A DNA stretch of 64,000 bases from Utricularia gibba (Eukaryota; Streptophyta; Magnoliopsida; Lamiales; Lentibulariaceae): contig CM007991.1 in assembly GCA_002189035.1 (NCBI GenBank), forward strand, positions 3,348,001-3,412,000, read 5' to 3'. The notes beneath the pieces were generated by a model. The model made no database searches, was not told the DNA's origin, and was given only the letters and a program-made list of their open reading frames with translations. Below, in pieces: positions 1 through 13,146 of the stretch (position 1 is the first letter of the stretch; each line of letters begins with the position of its first letter). Position numbers and translations under genes: made by a program.

Positions 1-660
1 GCGTGTACTAACAGCTCTTAACAAGAAAGCGAGCTCCATCAGCAACAAAGGCCCACCTAAAACAAAATATATGCAAAACAAAAAATGGATCAGTAAAGGA
101 ATGCGTGGAGCAAGCTAAAAGGCCAGGGTTAGTTCAAAATCAAGCGATGAAAAAGTGGGTACGACCCTACTAGTGTGGGAATACGTCAGAAACGCAGGCC
201 CAGACTCCATAGCCACCACATTAGCCTTTAAAACTAAAAAAACATCCATGCTGCTATGAAGATCGATAAAGTAGTAATTCTATCTTTACAATTTCCATAG
301 TTCTCATCAGTAATGTTAAAAGGCTCCAAGGCTTGATCTGGTTCAGAAACCATCAGCATAAAAAAACACTCTTCAAAAAATGGAAGAAAGACACGGAAAT
401 CAAGTACCAGAGAGCGACAACTCGTGCGAAACCATGAGCACAAGCTTTGATCTCATGAATTCTAGCGAGTTCTCTCCTTCCCCTCTAGATCTACTGCCTT
501 GAAAGCCAGACAATGGAGCTGAAATCGATAGATTCTCTTCATCACGAACATAACCGCGGCCGCAGGAACTAAACGAGGATCCGATGAGAAATGCCACCGC
601 CGTTGAGAAAGCGATGCACAGCAAGAAAACCAACCGCTGTTTCTTAGTCACTACGCCCAT
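1..660 (-). CDS. Glycosyltransferase (UDP-glycosyltransferase superfamily), 5' part only
   Basis: Two exons are visible: 408–660 (start codon at 660) and 1–56, where the window ends. The intron has a GT donor after 408 and an AG acceptor before 56. The joined reading gives SLSGGPLLLMELAFLLRAV across the splice, which I recognise as the start of the catalytic region of a plant family related to Arabidopsis At1g75420/At1g19710. Residues 1–30 carry a short basic N-terminus (VTKKQR) and one hydrophobic segment, typical of a type II Golgi membrane protein. The stem after it is hydrophilic. The catalytic domain itself lies outside the window, so substrate and linkage cannot be judged. The gene is the first of three consecutive minus-strand genes. 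Confidence 0.75.
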
Positions 661-1014
661 GATCGAACAGGATCAAGAACCAATTCGTGAACTAGGGCAC
701 CACATTGTTAATTTGAGTACCACCCCTCCAAAACCTGACTCCCCAATCCCCAATTCATAGCTTTGCTAAACGGATCCATTTTCCCTAATAATTACCAAAA
801 AAAACCTCAATTTGGCTTATTTAAAAAAATGACCAAAATGCCCTCAATTTGGCCCATCGAAGCTCAATAGAAGAGGAAGAAGAAGAAGCTCAGTGACGAA
901 TGAAGAAAAATTCACAGCATCTGTGAGTGGCAGTAGCAAGGAGACAGGTCTGCTATTTCCAGTACATGAAGAAAAAGAGACACAGAACTCTAGAAAAATC
1001 TATGGCACATCATG

Positions 1015-2756
<1,742 letters not shown>

Positions 2757-3181
2757 CACCTTCCAGATTGGCTCTCGAGTTTCTGGGTTCTCGAGAAATC
2801 CTTTTGTATACACTATTCGCCAGAAATGAAACGCCACACACTTTTCAGATGACGTGGCCGTTCCGCTGATGAGGACTCATTACTCCATTCCCAGCCATTG
2901 GACAGAAATCGCTCTTTACCCTGCAGCTGTACACGAAAATGGTTGCCTTTCAGAGCCCAACACGTGGACGCGGGGACGCGCACAGCGCACGGACAGATGA
3001 ACAAATGGGCCTTACATGGGCTTTCTATTGAATTTAATATTGTCAATGTCCATGGGCAACCTTCCATGTTTAGATATTTTCAAAATTCAATATATTTTTT
3101 TAATTAGAATTTCTATATCAAAGATCCACACTTCAGACAAGGAATACTGCTATAAACCCATCAAATCGAAGTTTCTAGAAT
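2757..3181. other. Spacer between XBCP3 and WAT1
   Basis: This 425-bp stretch holds the promoter and 5' leader of the XBCP3 gene and the 3' flank of WAT1. I see no credible coding sequence in it. Confidence 0.6.
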
Positions 3182-4731
3182 TCAAACACTCAGTGACTCG
3201 GCAAGAAGGGGCTGAGTGATCGGGGCGGCATCCATCGGCTCTCTTCCGCCGCCGTTCATATGCTCGGCGCTGAGTTTCCTCTCCTCGTTCTTCCCCCACA
3301 GCACGAGGTACAATCCGGCAATGATTAGTGCTGCTCCGATGATGCTGTCAATGAGTTTGTGGAAACCCCATGTTAGTAATGTTTTGTTTCACGTATGTAT
3401 TGGGGCATGGATGTCTTAAGGAGTTGAGGTAAGAACAGACTGGTACATACCCCCCGAGATAGAACTCCTCTCCGAGAAGAAGAGAAGCCATGATTGCCAC
3501 CACGAGCGTTTGAACCGGTTGGTACACCGCCACGAACACCGGTCCGCCCCGATCGATGCACCAGATTTGGACCGCAAAGCCTGTGCCTGATGCCACCACT
3601 CCCTACATACAGTTCCACAACTTGCTGGTTTTTACTTGTGCTATTTTTGTGGTACAATATGAAGATAAAGGGGGCACTTACAGCGTACATGACGCTGAGG
3701 AGCTCGCCGCCGGAGTGAATACGCCACGCCTGAGAATTGGTCTCCGTGAAAGTGGCGATCAGTAGAAACTGGATCACTCCAAAGAAGCACTGATACGAAG
3801 TGAAGGAGAGCCGCGCCGGGTACTTTTTCAAAACCGGCGACTGAAGGACAAGCCACCCGGACCAGGAGAGGCAATGGCCGATCAAAAATATGCACCCCAG
3901 TGTCCAGTTCTTGCTTCCGGCAGAGGAAACGGCGGCGGCGAGATTCGGCGAGATCGCGGACACCGTGCTTCGAAGCGGCGGCTCTGGATTGTAGATAGTG
4001 GGCCCTTTGTAGAGTGTTATCACCGATGCGCCTGCGACGCAGAGTACTGTTCCGGCTACCTTTGAGACCCCGTCCCTACGATTGAGCCTCACTTTTTCAA
4101 TCCTGCAAATCGGTTTGGAGGAGTGATCAGTTCAAACCCCTCTCAAATATCAAATTCTTCTGAAATTTTCACGAAAGTCAACTCTACCTAAGAATAGCTG
4201 CCATGAGAAATGTGATCGCTGGAACCGAGTTCTGAATCGCGGAGGCGAAGGTGGGAGAAGTATGTTCTAAGCCAAGCAAATAAAATCCTTGATTCGCAGT
4301 GATCCTGTTACATTCCAACTGTTAATTCTCAGTTCTTACACAGGGAGGGCTCTGTTCTTAGCAATAAAAAAACACTATACCCAACAATGGCAAGAAGAAA
4401 GAACTGGGTAATGAAGCTCCACGAAATGGGCGGCCTCTCTTTCCTGTCCATGCATCGTCACCAGTTCAGACGAAAAACACGGGGAAAAAGAAAGATATTT
4501 TACAAGCAAACACAAGAGAAAGAAAAGCTCATACTTCTCTAGAAAGTAGGCGAAGGGGAGAAGGAGGAAGAAGGCGAGGATATTCCGGTAAACCGGGAAG
4601 ACTATTTTGCTCATCCCCATATTGAGGGCGGCGCGTGACACCACGTGGAAACCGGCATAGCCAAATTGCATCGCGAGCATCGCGATGTGAAGTTGAAACT
4701 TCTCCGGTACGGAGCAAAAACGGAAACCCAT
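3182..4731 (-). CDS. WAT1: WAT1 (WALLS ARE THIN 1) EamA-type vacuolar auxin transporter
   Basis: Six exons: 4535–4731, 4381–4443, 4188–4304, 3682–4102, 3451–3602, 3182–3344. All phases agree and give 370 residues; Arabidopsis WAT1 has 389. The start at 4731 was chosen over the in-frame ATG at 4809 because family members begin close to the VPEKFQLHIAMLAMQFGYAG segment. Ten transmembrane helices in two EamA halves are expected and the hydrophobic segments fit. WAT1-specific stretches include FHVVSRAALNMGMSK, SPTFASAIQNSVPAITFLMA, NWTLGCIFLIGHCLSWSGWL and RGGPVFVAVYQPVQTLVVAI. Known role of the family member: tonoplast auxin export needed for secondary wall formation in fibres. The C-terminal tail (about 35 residues) is hydrophilic and shorter than in Arabidopsis. 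A WAT1-related paralogue cannot be fully excluded, but match to WAT1 itself is closest. Confidence 0.9.
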
Positions 4732-7727
4732 CCTTTCTCCGATCACTTGCTGGGTGGCTAGAAAGGAGGAGAGCATAAGAAAGTGAGGAGAGCTGTGGAG
4801 AAGACACACATATAAATAAAAATATAGGATACTTCAGGACAAAACCACCTCGCAGCCATTCGGGCCCCATCCCATTAGGTGTAATAATAAACAATTTTAT
4901 ATTTAGTTTTAACTTTTTTATAATAGTTTAAATCTAATTAATTTTTAATTATATTTAAGAAATATTTCTAAAAAAAAATTATTTAGAACATTTTGAATCT
5001 ATTTTTCGATTCATTCGTAGTTAAACCTATAATTTTAAAACAAAGAATCTTCTAATTTTCAGTAAAATTATTACACAAAACATAAGTGTTTTAGAAAAAT
5101 AAACACTCCTTTGAAACTGTGTGATAAAAATTATCACTTCATATGTAATTTTTTTGTTTTACTATATAAGATATAAAGTGACCGTACCCATTTTTACAAA
5201 TGAGATCATAAAATACAGTAATTTTCAATGGCTAAATATGAAAATAAATTTAAATCTTTTTTAAAATGACATCAATTATGTAAGGTGACGTTGACACTAG
5301 AGCCGTGTGGGTAGTGTGTGTTTTCTAATTGTCGTCCTTTTTTTATTCTAAAAAAACCATAAATCTCTCCAATTCCCATTTTTCTTCAATTATTTCTCCC
5401 GATCAAATCCTCATATTTATTATTTTGCACGTGGGTTTTGTTTGGTTTGGTTTCCCACGTGTTGCCAACACACGATGATTCCGAAGAGGAAGGGCGTGGA
5501 ACCGGTCCCCAAACACAATGATCGAATGAAAGCTGGTCCTGGCCAAGTATAATTAAGGGTACGTGAACAGAAGACACAAGGGGCCGCCGGTGCGGTGGCG
5601 TGACGGAGAGCGCTCGCCGGCACCGTGTACCCGCTCCACTTGATTATGTCGTCCGCTATCCAACCGTACAGATGTGCAGCCACCCATCGTCACTTCTATT
5701 ACATACAATGCACATTAAAAAACAATCAATATTTGATGAGTTAGTGTATTTTTTTTAATGTGGGAGTTGGAATGGAGCCATCATCGCCTAAGCATTAACG
5801 ATTTAAATCCATAAGAAGGATGATGATGGCATAACATAGGTGTACTGTCGGTATAGTAAGGCAGTGTTTAATTGAAGATATAAGGAGGATTAATTAATAT
5901 GTATTAGATATTAATGTGTTTGGTTTGTAAGTTTATATATTTTGAATTTATGCACGAATTTGATAAACCCCTGTAGATGGATTTATATAAAGTAGACACC
6001 TCATTTACTTTATCTACTAACTAACCAAACAAATTCATAAATTATATACCAATTCGTCCTATTTTATCTAATCCTCATTAATATAAACACATCTCATCAT
6101 ATTCTTGCCAACTAAATGCTGACTTCAAATTCTATAGCAATATATATTTTAAATAACGTCCGTTTCGAATATCAACAACTCATGATTTGCCTTTTGAAGA
6201 AAAAATTTCGCTCAACATTAGAAAGATTCATTTATTTAAATATATTTATATTTATTCATAATTAGAATGAGATATCATCATTAAATCTTTAATCTTACAT
6301 ACTCACTTAGCTCGGCCTGGTTTTTTCTGTGCGCCAAGGTCAGCCTCTTCACTGGCAACCTCGCCCATCGAGAATATGATATGTACCCATAAGGATCTGG
6401 TGGCTCTGGATGATTCATTTTTTTGAAGAATCAGAAGTTTCTTGTGTGAGGATTCCTTTATTTAGCAGATAAAATAACCTATCTACACCATGTGCGACAT
6501 TAAATCTGTGTTGCATTGCATAGTTGTACTGTCTCTACTCAACTGGATCCGATTCTCCAGACAAGGATTTAAGTACCACATGTAAACGAAAAAAAAAAAA
6601 AGATCGTGGTGATGGATGGAAGGAGGCAGGAGGGGATGTAAAGCGGATTCGTACGCGAGTTTGTGTTGTTTCGTATTACACACTTTGTTCTAATGGGTTC
6701 TAAACACGTAAACTAGTTGGTTGATGCATGAATATTACACATATAATTATGTGATACATCGAATCCTTAATTTCAATATAAGAATCAATTTGGATTGGGA
6801 GTATGAGGTCACAGGTTGATGCTCGGAAAATTGATCATCGTGCAGATGTGGTGATGCACATGCGTGGTCTTGGATCGCGATGGTTTCGTTGTGCCGACCT
6901 AAAAGAAAATAGTTCTATGGAATTTTGAACTGAAATGATATTTCGATTTTAATTTTTGAATTTTGATATGGATTCGATTATTGATCATCCCAACGACCTC
7001 TCAGAACGTTGGACAAACGTGGCCGTGACACGTGTCGGGAAAGCTCTGACATCTGAAGTGTCTTCTTTGAGTTCCGAAGGGGCCGCTTTTTTTTTTTTTT
7101 TTTTTCTGCTGAGCCAAGTGTGAGATTTGGGCCTCTGCCAGCCCAACTCCGCAGGATCGTCTTGCAGATGGTTAGAAGTTCCAACAGCGTGATACATGGC
7201 CCGACACGCCTTTCACTGGTCGCATGAGGGATGGCATCTCTTCAGTTTCGAATGGTATTGTTGGAAAATTGAGCTGGATACATTTGCGATATTTTGGCGC
7301 GTAGATGGATGGGATTGAACCTGATCACTGAGTTGGATTGACCGAAACTGTTGTAGTTGGGTAGTCTTCGTTCCAGGCGAGAAGGGATGATTGCACCACA
7401 GTTTCATTTCCCACGAAAAGGTTAGTGCTTTTCGGATGGTGGGTGAGCAATAATTTCATTTTCATGGCGATGATTTCAGAATTGTAACGGCGACGGTTTT
7501 CATGTGATTTCGAATTGCCGACGGCCCAATGTTGATTTCTTGATGACGACGGTTTATGCTTAGAAATACCACAAAATCACTTGAATTGCCGACGGCCAAT
7601 GTTGTTGATTTCTAGTATCATTTTGAACTCCGTACTTTGCTCTCGTAGGCCAACCCAAATCCGCTTTAAACTACCTCCTCAAGACGTAGAAAATTTCATA
7701 GAAAGACCAGTTTGTTGATTTAGAAAA
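4732..7727. other. Long AT-rich spacer without a supported gene
   Basis: About 3 kb. It holds very AT-rich DNA (4900–5400), a candidate miniature transposon (5860–6123), a poly-T run (7087–7105) and scattered short open frames. The longest open frames (5420–5683, 6978–7407) have no recognisable domain and no splice context. The right end merges into the remnant MAP70 gene. Confidence 0.6.
5860..6123. mobile_element. Candidate MITE (imperfect palindrome)
   Basis: The left end (GGCAGTGTTTAATTG) and the right end (CAACTAAATGCTGAC) are imperfect inverted copies. The similarity continues inward: GGATTAATTAATAT near the left end and its partial complement ATCCTCATTAATAT near the right, then GTTTGGTTTG against CTAACCAAAC. 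A roughly 260-bp, AT-rich, foldable element without coding sequence fits a non-autonomous DNA transposon. I found no clear target-site duplication, so the class is undetermined. Confidence 0.4.
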
Positions 7728-8519
7728 ATGCCGAATCTGGACAAAGTTTGTGTGGATGATGTTTCTCTTCTTTCTCACTCAGACCCTGTTGTGTTGGAAC
7801 TCAACAGGTTCCATAATCAGATTACAGGTTACACAGTTTGTGTTGGTTGACGCTCATTCCTCAATTGTTTCACTCTGTATTTTCATATGATTGTTACAGA
7901 GACGGAAAGGGAAATTGGGAAAGCTCAAAATGAAACTCGTGCACACTGCACTAAAGCCAGTCAAAGTTGAAAGGATAAAGCTGCTGGAAGGGTAACTTCG
8001 ATATATCAGATAGTTTGAACTTGGAGTTGTTACTCATGTGATGCCATGAAAAAGTGATGTCTTTGTGGAGCTTGTGTGGGACGTTGAAAGTTAGGATGAA
8101 AAGCCAAACTAGATGAAAAGGAGATAGAACAAAAGGTGGGGTGATTAAGCTTCTGTCTGCTTTTTCTTGAAACTACATGTGCATCATAATTTGCATTTCT
8201 TCCTTTGAAGCAGAATCTTGAGATCAAGAAGGCGATACATGTTAAAAAAGAAGCACTGGCAACACAATATGCACTCTTGGCAGACTGTATGCTGATGGGA
8301 AGCATTATGATCCGGTTCCCATCGAATCAACCATCGCCCCTCTCCTGGCGGATCTCATCCTTAGACACACGGTTAACTGCTGCTCTCCTGCAAAAATTGC
8401 CTTTTTTATACTTCTGTGATTCATTCGTGCTTCGAGCTCATTTTCTATTGGTTTTTATGGCTGTTTGCAGCAGGCAAGAAGATGAAAGGGCACTGGAGCC
8501 ATGTCTTCTTGAATCTTGA
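7728..8519 (+). pseudogene. Decayed MAP70-type microtubule-associated protein gene
   Basis: Short translated stretches follow the N-terminal coiled coil of plant MAP70 in the right order, separated by intron-like gaps. At 7728 the frame reads SLLSHSDPVVLELNRFHNQ. Near 7900 a degenerate copy of the 'DRELGEAQNEIRAL' block follows, then a scrap of the 'LDEKLK' block near 8095–8140. At 8214 NLEIKKAIHVKKEALATQY appears, followed after a frame change by PIESTIAPLLADL. Near 8472 there is QEDERALE with LLES, then a stop. GT…AG-like intron ends remain (for example 7829 to about 7898). It is therefore a duplicated genomic fragment, not a retrocopy. Several frameshifts and stops rule out a normal product. 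MAP70 proteins bind cortical microtubules; this copy cannot be full length, and no C-terminal part is seen. Confidence 0.7.
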
Positions 8520-8685
8520 ACACAAAATAACAGTACATGGAACACACATCAGGCGTTGAGCAATGAGTTACGTTACAGTTTGACATAAATCAACGGGTAG
8601 GATTTCCCGGGTATACGGGTCAGGCCATACCCGGCTCTTATTTCTTGTGTATGTATTGTGTACCATATTTTACGAGGGACGATGA

Positions 8686-9954
8686 TCACATGATGGAGCA
8701 GCCATTGGGATTCTCATCACTGAAGTAGTAGTCGCATCTGCTGCGTCGCTCTCGGATTGGGACTGGGACCTTCTCGGACGCATATCCATAGTCATACACG
8801 TACCCTTCGTATTGGGGCTGCGGCGGATCCGGAGCCCCGAAACCGTACCCGTGAGTGCACGGGCCGCCCCCGTATCCGTTGTAGCATTCCATGCAGCAGT
8901 TTCTCCTGTCCGGACCCCAGGAGCCGAAACCTTGATAACATGGGCCTCCGCCGTGTCCGTGATAGCACTCGGTGCAGCATGTTCCCCATGGTCTCGGGTA
9001 CCCGCTTACGAAATCCGGATATGGGTATGGATCCGGATCGGGATCCTTCTCTGGTTTTTCAACTACCACAACCGGGGGTGGTTCAGGGTCCTTGGGTGGC
9101 TCGACCACCACGACCACAGGTTCAGGATCCCTTTCAGGTTCAATAACCACAACTGGGGAGGTTCAGGGTCCTTGGGTGGCTTGAACACCACGACCACCGG
9201 TTCAGGCTCCTTTGGCGGTTCAGGAACCATCACAACAACTTGAGGCTCAGGCTCGTTGGGTGGCTCGGGAACCACCACCACAACTGGCGCCTCCGGCTCC
9301 TGGGGTGGTTCTAGAATCACCTCCGCAACCGGTGGCTCCGGCTCTGGTTCAGACTCTTCCTGTGGCTCCGGAACAACCAAGATAACCGGAGGTTCAGGCT
9401 CTTGCGGTGGCTCGGGAACCACAACAACAACCGGTGGTTCAGGCTCCTTGGGTGGTTCCACTATGACCACCTTCTTTTTTGGCTTTTTAGGCTCCGGTTC
9501 AGGATCTTTGATCAGAATGCTCTTGATGACATTAGAACCTTTGCAACACAATTTATCTCGAATTCCCTCAGGATCGCAGCAGAAAACGGAGATGGTAATC
9601 GTGTTCGCCTTTTCATCGAACACCTGGTCTCTGATTTCTTTCGTCCACAACACATTTTTTCAACAGGAAAGAAAAAAAGAGAACCAACCTCAGTCGACTC
9701 CAATCAAAATAACTCTCCCTTCAAGAACAGGGGATCACGCACCACCCCCATAACTATACACAGAAGCAGAGAAGAAACTCACGGGGAAATCTGCTGAGGA
9801 TCTTCTTAACCTTCTTGTAGCATGTAACGCACTGGAGATCAACCTTGAGAACCATCGTCGTCATCCTCTGAAACCACAATTAAAAAAAAATCACCCTCTG
9901 ATTGACTGAAAAACAAAAAACCAAGAATCATGTCACAGCTACCTTGTACGCCAT
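8686..9954 (-). CDS. Heavy-metal-associated isoprenylated plant protein (HIPP), Pro-rich (one-base frame break)
   Basis: Three exons: 9943–9954 (MAYK), 9783–9867, 8686–9637. The HMA domain starts with MVLKVDLQCVTCYKKVKK, with the metal-binding CxxC at residues 17–20, and continues FPQIRDQVFDEKANT across the second splice. A long central region is built from repeats of the type EPPxEPEPPVVVVVPEPP. The tail is rich in Cys, Gly and Tyr. The last four residues, CSIM, form a CaaX box, so farnesylation and membrane attachment are expected. Family role: heavy-metal binding and stress or plasmodesmal functions. Phase arithmetic (952 nt in exon 3 where 953 is needed) and the switch of open frame place a missing base in the GGGG run at 9155–9158. 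With it restored the protein would be about 349 residues. Without it, the tail and CaaX box are lost. Confidence 0.82.
9063..9500 (-). repeat. Degenerate minisatellite coding the Pro/Glu/Val repeats of the HIPP gene
   Basis: Units of roughly 45–54 nt, each starting with a variant of GGTTCAGGCTCC on the plus strand, repeat about nine times. In the protein they give alternating acidic proline blocks (PEPPxEPEP) and valine runs (VVVVV). Such arrays change copy number easily, which may also explain the frame break near 9155. Confidence 0.75.
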
Positions 9955-12552
9955 GAAAGGCTGATCCGGGAAAGGAAAGAAATGGTGAAGACGATAGAGA
10001 GACTGGTGGAAAAAAAAAAGGCGAGAGTAATAAATATACAATTTAATATTAAATTAAAAAAACAAATCTGCGCACCGCACTAATTTCAATGCCCGCAGAC
10101 AATTAGGGTTAAATTATTTCTTACGTCAGGAAATTCCTTAATGTCCAAAGGTGATTAAATGACATTAATCAGGATTAGGCCGGTGTCTAATCATGTGGCT
10201 AAAAAATAATTCCTAATAGTAAGCCCAGCAGTTGACCCATAAAATTAAAAAATGTATACGAAAAGACATTCTTGCCCTTGGGGATTATATAATTTTTTGA
10301 AATAATTTATTTGATAGTAGAGATTTTTCCATTTTTTTTTCGAATTTGACACATGGATAGTAGTAGGGAATTAGGACCCCAGTCCAAAAGGGCGAGCTGC
10401 GTCCCCCACTAGGGCTCCTCTCCTGTAATGACTATTTTATCCTTGCGGCTTTTCCTAGAAAGACTGTTTTACCCTTTCGGGTAATAATCGTGTCTGTGTG
10501 TCTGTGTCTGTGTATGGGATCCATTTATGCATGAGTGTTGATGAGGAAGAGCAGGGTCTGAATGGGGCACTGGGAAGTTGGCAAATGCTAAAGGGAGGAG
10601 GAGGGCATGTGCTCGGGAGGGGTTTCGATTGTGTCGGCAAATTGCGACCGTGGGGGGCCGCAGAATAGTGACCAATTAGCTGGCGTTGATGGGCACTTCC
10701 CAACGCCCGATCTGGATGACAGGATCACTAGTATTCCAACGCCCTTCCTTCCTTTCTTGCACAGCACCCGCAGACGAAGAGCTCCCCGCCCACGCACGCC
10801 CTCCCCAACCAGCGAATTCGGTGGCAATAGAGTGCTCTTCTCTGTCTGATTGTTGGTGAAGGTTTTACTGTCTCGTTTGATAGGATGATTTGTTTTACAG
10901 TAAAATAAAGGATTTGAAAAGATTGATGTATTTTGTAATAAATGTTATTTAATTTACGTATTTAATAAAACAATTTTATAATTGGATTTATGTCTAAATC
11001 ATTAAAATATCTATATTTATATATATATTTAAATAATTTATAATAAAAAAATCTAATATATTATCATTATTTTTAAAAAATAATTTAATGTATGTCAGAT
11101 TATTGAAGTGATTCATTATCTTTTATGCATTAATAATAAATAAATAAATTTATTTAGGCTCAAATGCGTTCAATTCATGCCTAACTCAAGCACTATCAGG
11201 TACAAATTTTCAAATCCAAACATAATTGAATTAAATGGGTCAGGTTTAGGGTTAGGGTTAGGTTTATCTAATCCATTTGCACTCCTAATTAAACCAACAC
11301 AGGGGATTTTTTTTATGTATTTTTTGGTTGAATCCATTGAAGTACTGAATATCTATCGACCAGGAAATGTAAGGGAATGACTGTTGAGCCTGTTTGTCAG
11401 TGACAAAACAAAGCAGTGATGTATCAGAGAAGCATGTTTGGGAGTTTTGGTTAGAACTCACTTTCAGGAGATGTTGATGGGAAGCAGTATTTGATGACCC
11501 CACGACCATCCTCCCGCAACTGATGGGTTTTTTGTAGTACTCCACTTGATCCGCTTTAGATGGCTGGAGGTCCCCTTCTCTGAATCGTTCTTATTTCTCT
11601 GCAACTTAAATTTATAGAGTCTATTGATGTAGGACTGAGGCACGTGTTGGGTGGAGTCTTTTCCTGATCCCTGCCTGCAAGGTACAACACCTGTGGAGGA
11701 GAGTGCTCATAAACCATGATGCTTAAAGAGTGCGTGAAAGCCTTCTGAGTTCTGTGCAACTACAGTTCAGGGGATGCTCATAAACCATCATGGATAAGGG
11801 GTATGGGGAGCCATCAGCCTTCTGCTGTTCCTAAGAAGTGGTTTCATTCTGATAGGCCTTCAGGTTTCCAGAATTCTGCATCAGAGATTGAGATTAAAAA
11901 AAAAAAAGTGTTTAGAAAAGTGAAACCATCAACGATTGCAAATGTGAGGTAGCAGTGGTAAGTGGTGTAGCCATGTATTACTCAGTTCCATGAAGCAAAG
12001 AAAAATACCACCGGTTCAATGCAGATACTGAGAAGAAAACCAAAGGGATTCTCCGAAAGTGTACAGCAGCTGGAAGAGAAAAGAGATAACTGCTCTGCAT
12101 CATGAAGAATTGGAGCTTCCATTTTCGCTTCCCGCATCACATTCATGGCTTCCACCTTGGTTCTAAAAGTTTGTTTCATCTACACGAGATACCAGAGTAA
12201 TGGGGTCTCAACAGCATAAACCTTTCAAATTGATGTGCGTTGCTCGTTCAGATGGGGATAGCCAACACACGACGAATCCGGGGCATCATAAGAAATGATT
12301 GTAGAACAAGATTACACTTCTTTTGCAGATCATATGATGACTGGGGATGCAGTTTCACTTGCTTATTTCAACCTCTAAACCAGTGTTGGAATCAGAACAC
12401 AAAACACAGAGGCAGCCTCATCTCAAATATAATCATCTCAATCACAATGTAATACTAAAGGAACAAAAACATATGCTAAAAACTACGTGCAAGGAAGCAT
12501 TCAGAAATAAGAGGAAACAGCCACTTGTTGAAAGGAGGAACCGCAAATCTGA
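9955..12552. other. Spacer between HIPP and TMCO1 without a supported gene
   Basis: About 2.6 kb. The left part holds the HIPP promoter and AT-rich DNA. 10480–10850 is more GC-rich and has overlapping short open frames on both strands, none with a recognisable domain. 11160–12540 has no coherent coding frame. Part of 12180–12550 is likely the 3' untranslated region of the TMCO1 gene. Confidence 0.55.
11244..11262 (+). repeat. Short interstitial telomere-like repeat
   Basis: The sequence TTTAGGGTTAGGGTTAGG contains one plant telomere unit (TTTAGGG) followed by TTAGGG units. It is only about 19 bases and may be a relic of break repair or a telo-box. Confidence 0.5.
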
Positions 12553-13146
12553 TTAGCTAGCTTTAGGATCAGGCATGGGGAAAAGTCCAGCACCAGCAGC
12601 ACCCCGCGGCGGCGAGAAACCCAACAGTTTCTGCAGGTTAGTCCTTATACTGATAGAACACAGCAAGTATAAAAACGCCATGGAACAATCTGTCATGTCG
12701 TTCCCGAGCAAACCCCTGTGGGTCATCTTCTGTATCAATCTAATGGGTACAAATGGGATCTTGGCTACAGGTTTACCGTCAAACAAACTGTTGAGCAACC
12801 CAAACACCATGAACAGAACCAGGGCCACGACGGCGCCGGATTTGAATTTGAACATAGACAGATCCCGACTGGATTCTTTCAAAGACGTCTCTACCCGGTC
12901 CATCTTCTTGGTTTTAGATGATTTCTTGAGAAGATTTGAGGAGGACGAAGAATTTGAGTCGGTTGTCTTCATCGTCTCCAGCTTTTTGGAGGCTTTGTCG
13001 ATGGTTGACTTGAGAGATTTGTACGAGGATGTTCTGTATATCAGCACCCAAGATATGGCTTCGCAGAGCACGGCGGTGCACATAGATATTCCGACGACGA
13101 CCAGCGCATCCGAGTACTTCGCACCGGCGAGTAGTTGGGCCGCCAT
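12553..13146 (-). CDS. TMCO1: TMCO1 homologue, ER Ca2+-load-activated channel family (DUF106)
   Basis: Single-exon gene of 197 residues; animal TMCO1 is about 188–239. It has the expected order: hydrophobic helix 1 (about residues 12–36), a basic and serine-rich coiled coil (about 45–95), helix 2 (about 103–120, SGAVVALVLFMVFGLLNSLF), the conserved GKPVAKIPFVPI loop, then the MTHRGLLGNDMTDCSMAFLY segment and a C-terminal helix ending FSPPRGAAGAG. The family belongs to the Oxa1 superfamily. In animals it acts in the ER membrane with the ribosome-associated multipass translocon and is reported as a Ca2+ leak channel. The conserved core is intact, so the gene looks functional. Its promoter lies at 13150–13400. 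Confidence 0.9.
   Translation of the reverse strand: MAAQLLAGAKYSDALVVVGISMCTAVLCEAISWVLIYRTSSYKSLKSTIDKASKKLETMKTTDSNSSSSSNLLKKSSKTKKMDRVETSLKESSRDLSMFKFKSGAVVALVLFMVFGLLNSLFDGKPVAKIPFVPIRLIQKMTHRGLLGNDMTDCSMAFLYLLCSISIRTNLQKLLGFSPPRGAAGAGLFPMPDPKAS

Noticed and set aside
5386-5683. An 87-residue minus-strand frame
   Set aside because: No signal peptide, no family resemblance and no splice context; most likely chance.
8757-9797. Several plus-strand Gly/Ser/Thr-rich frames across the HIPP gene
   Set aside because: Complement of the Pro/Glu/Val repeat. The minus strand has an HMA domain, matched splice sites and a CaaX box.
10455-10849. Short GC-richer open frames on both strands
   Set aside because: None is convincing. 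Both strands are open only because of local composition.
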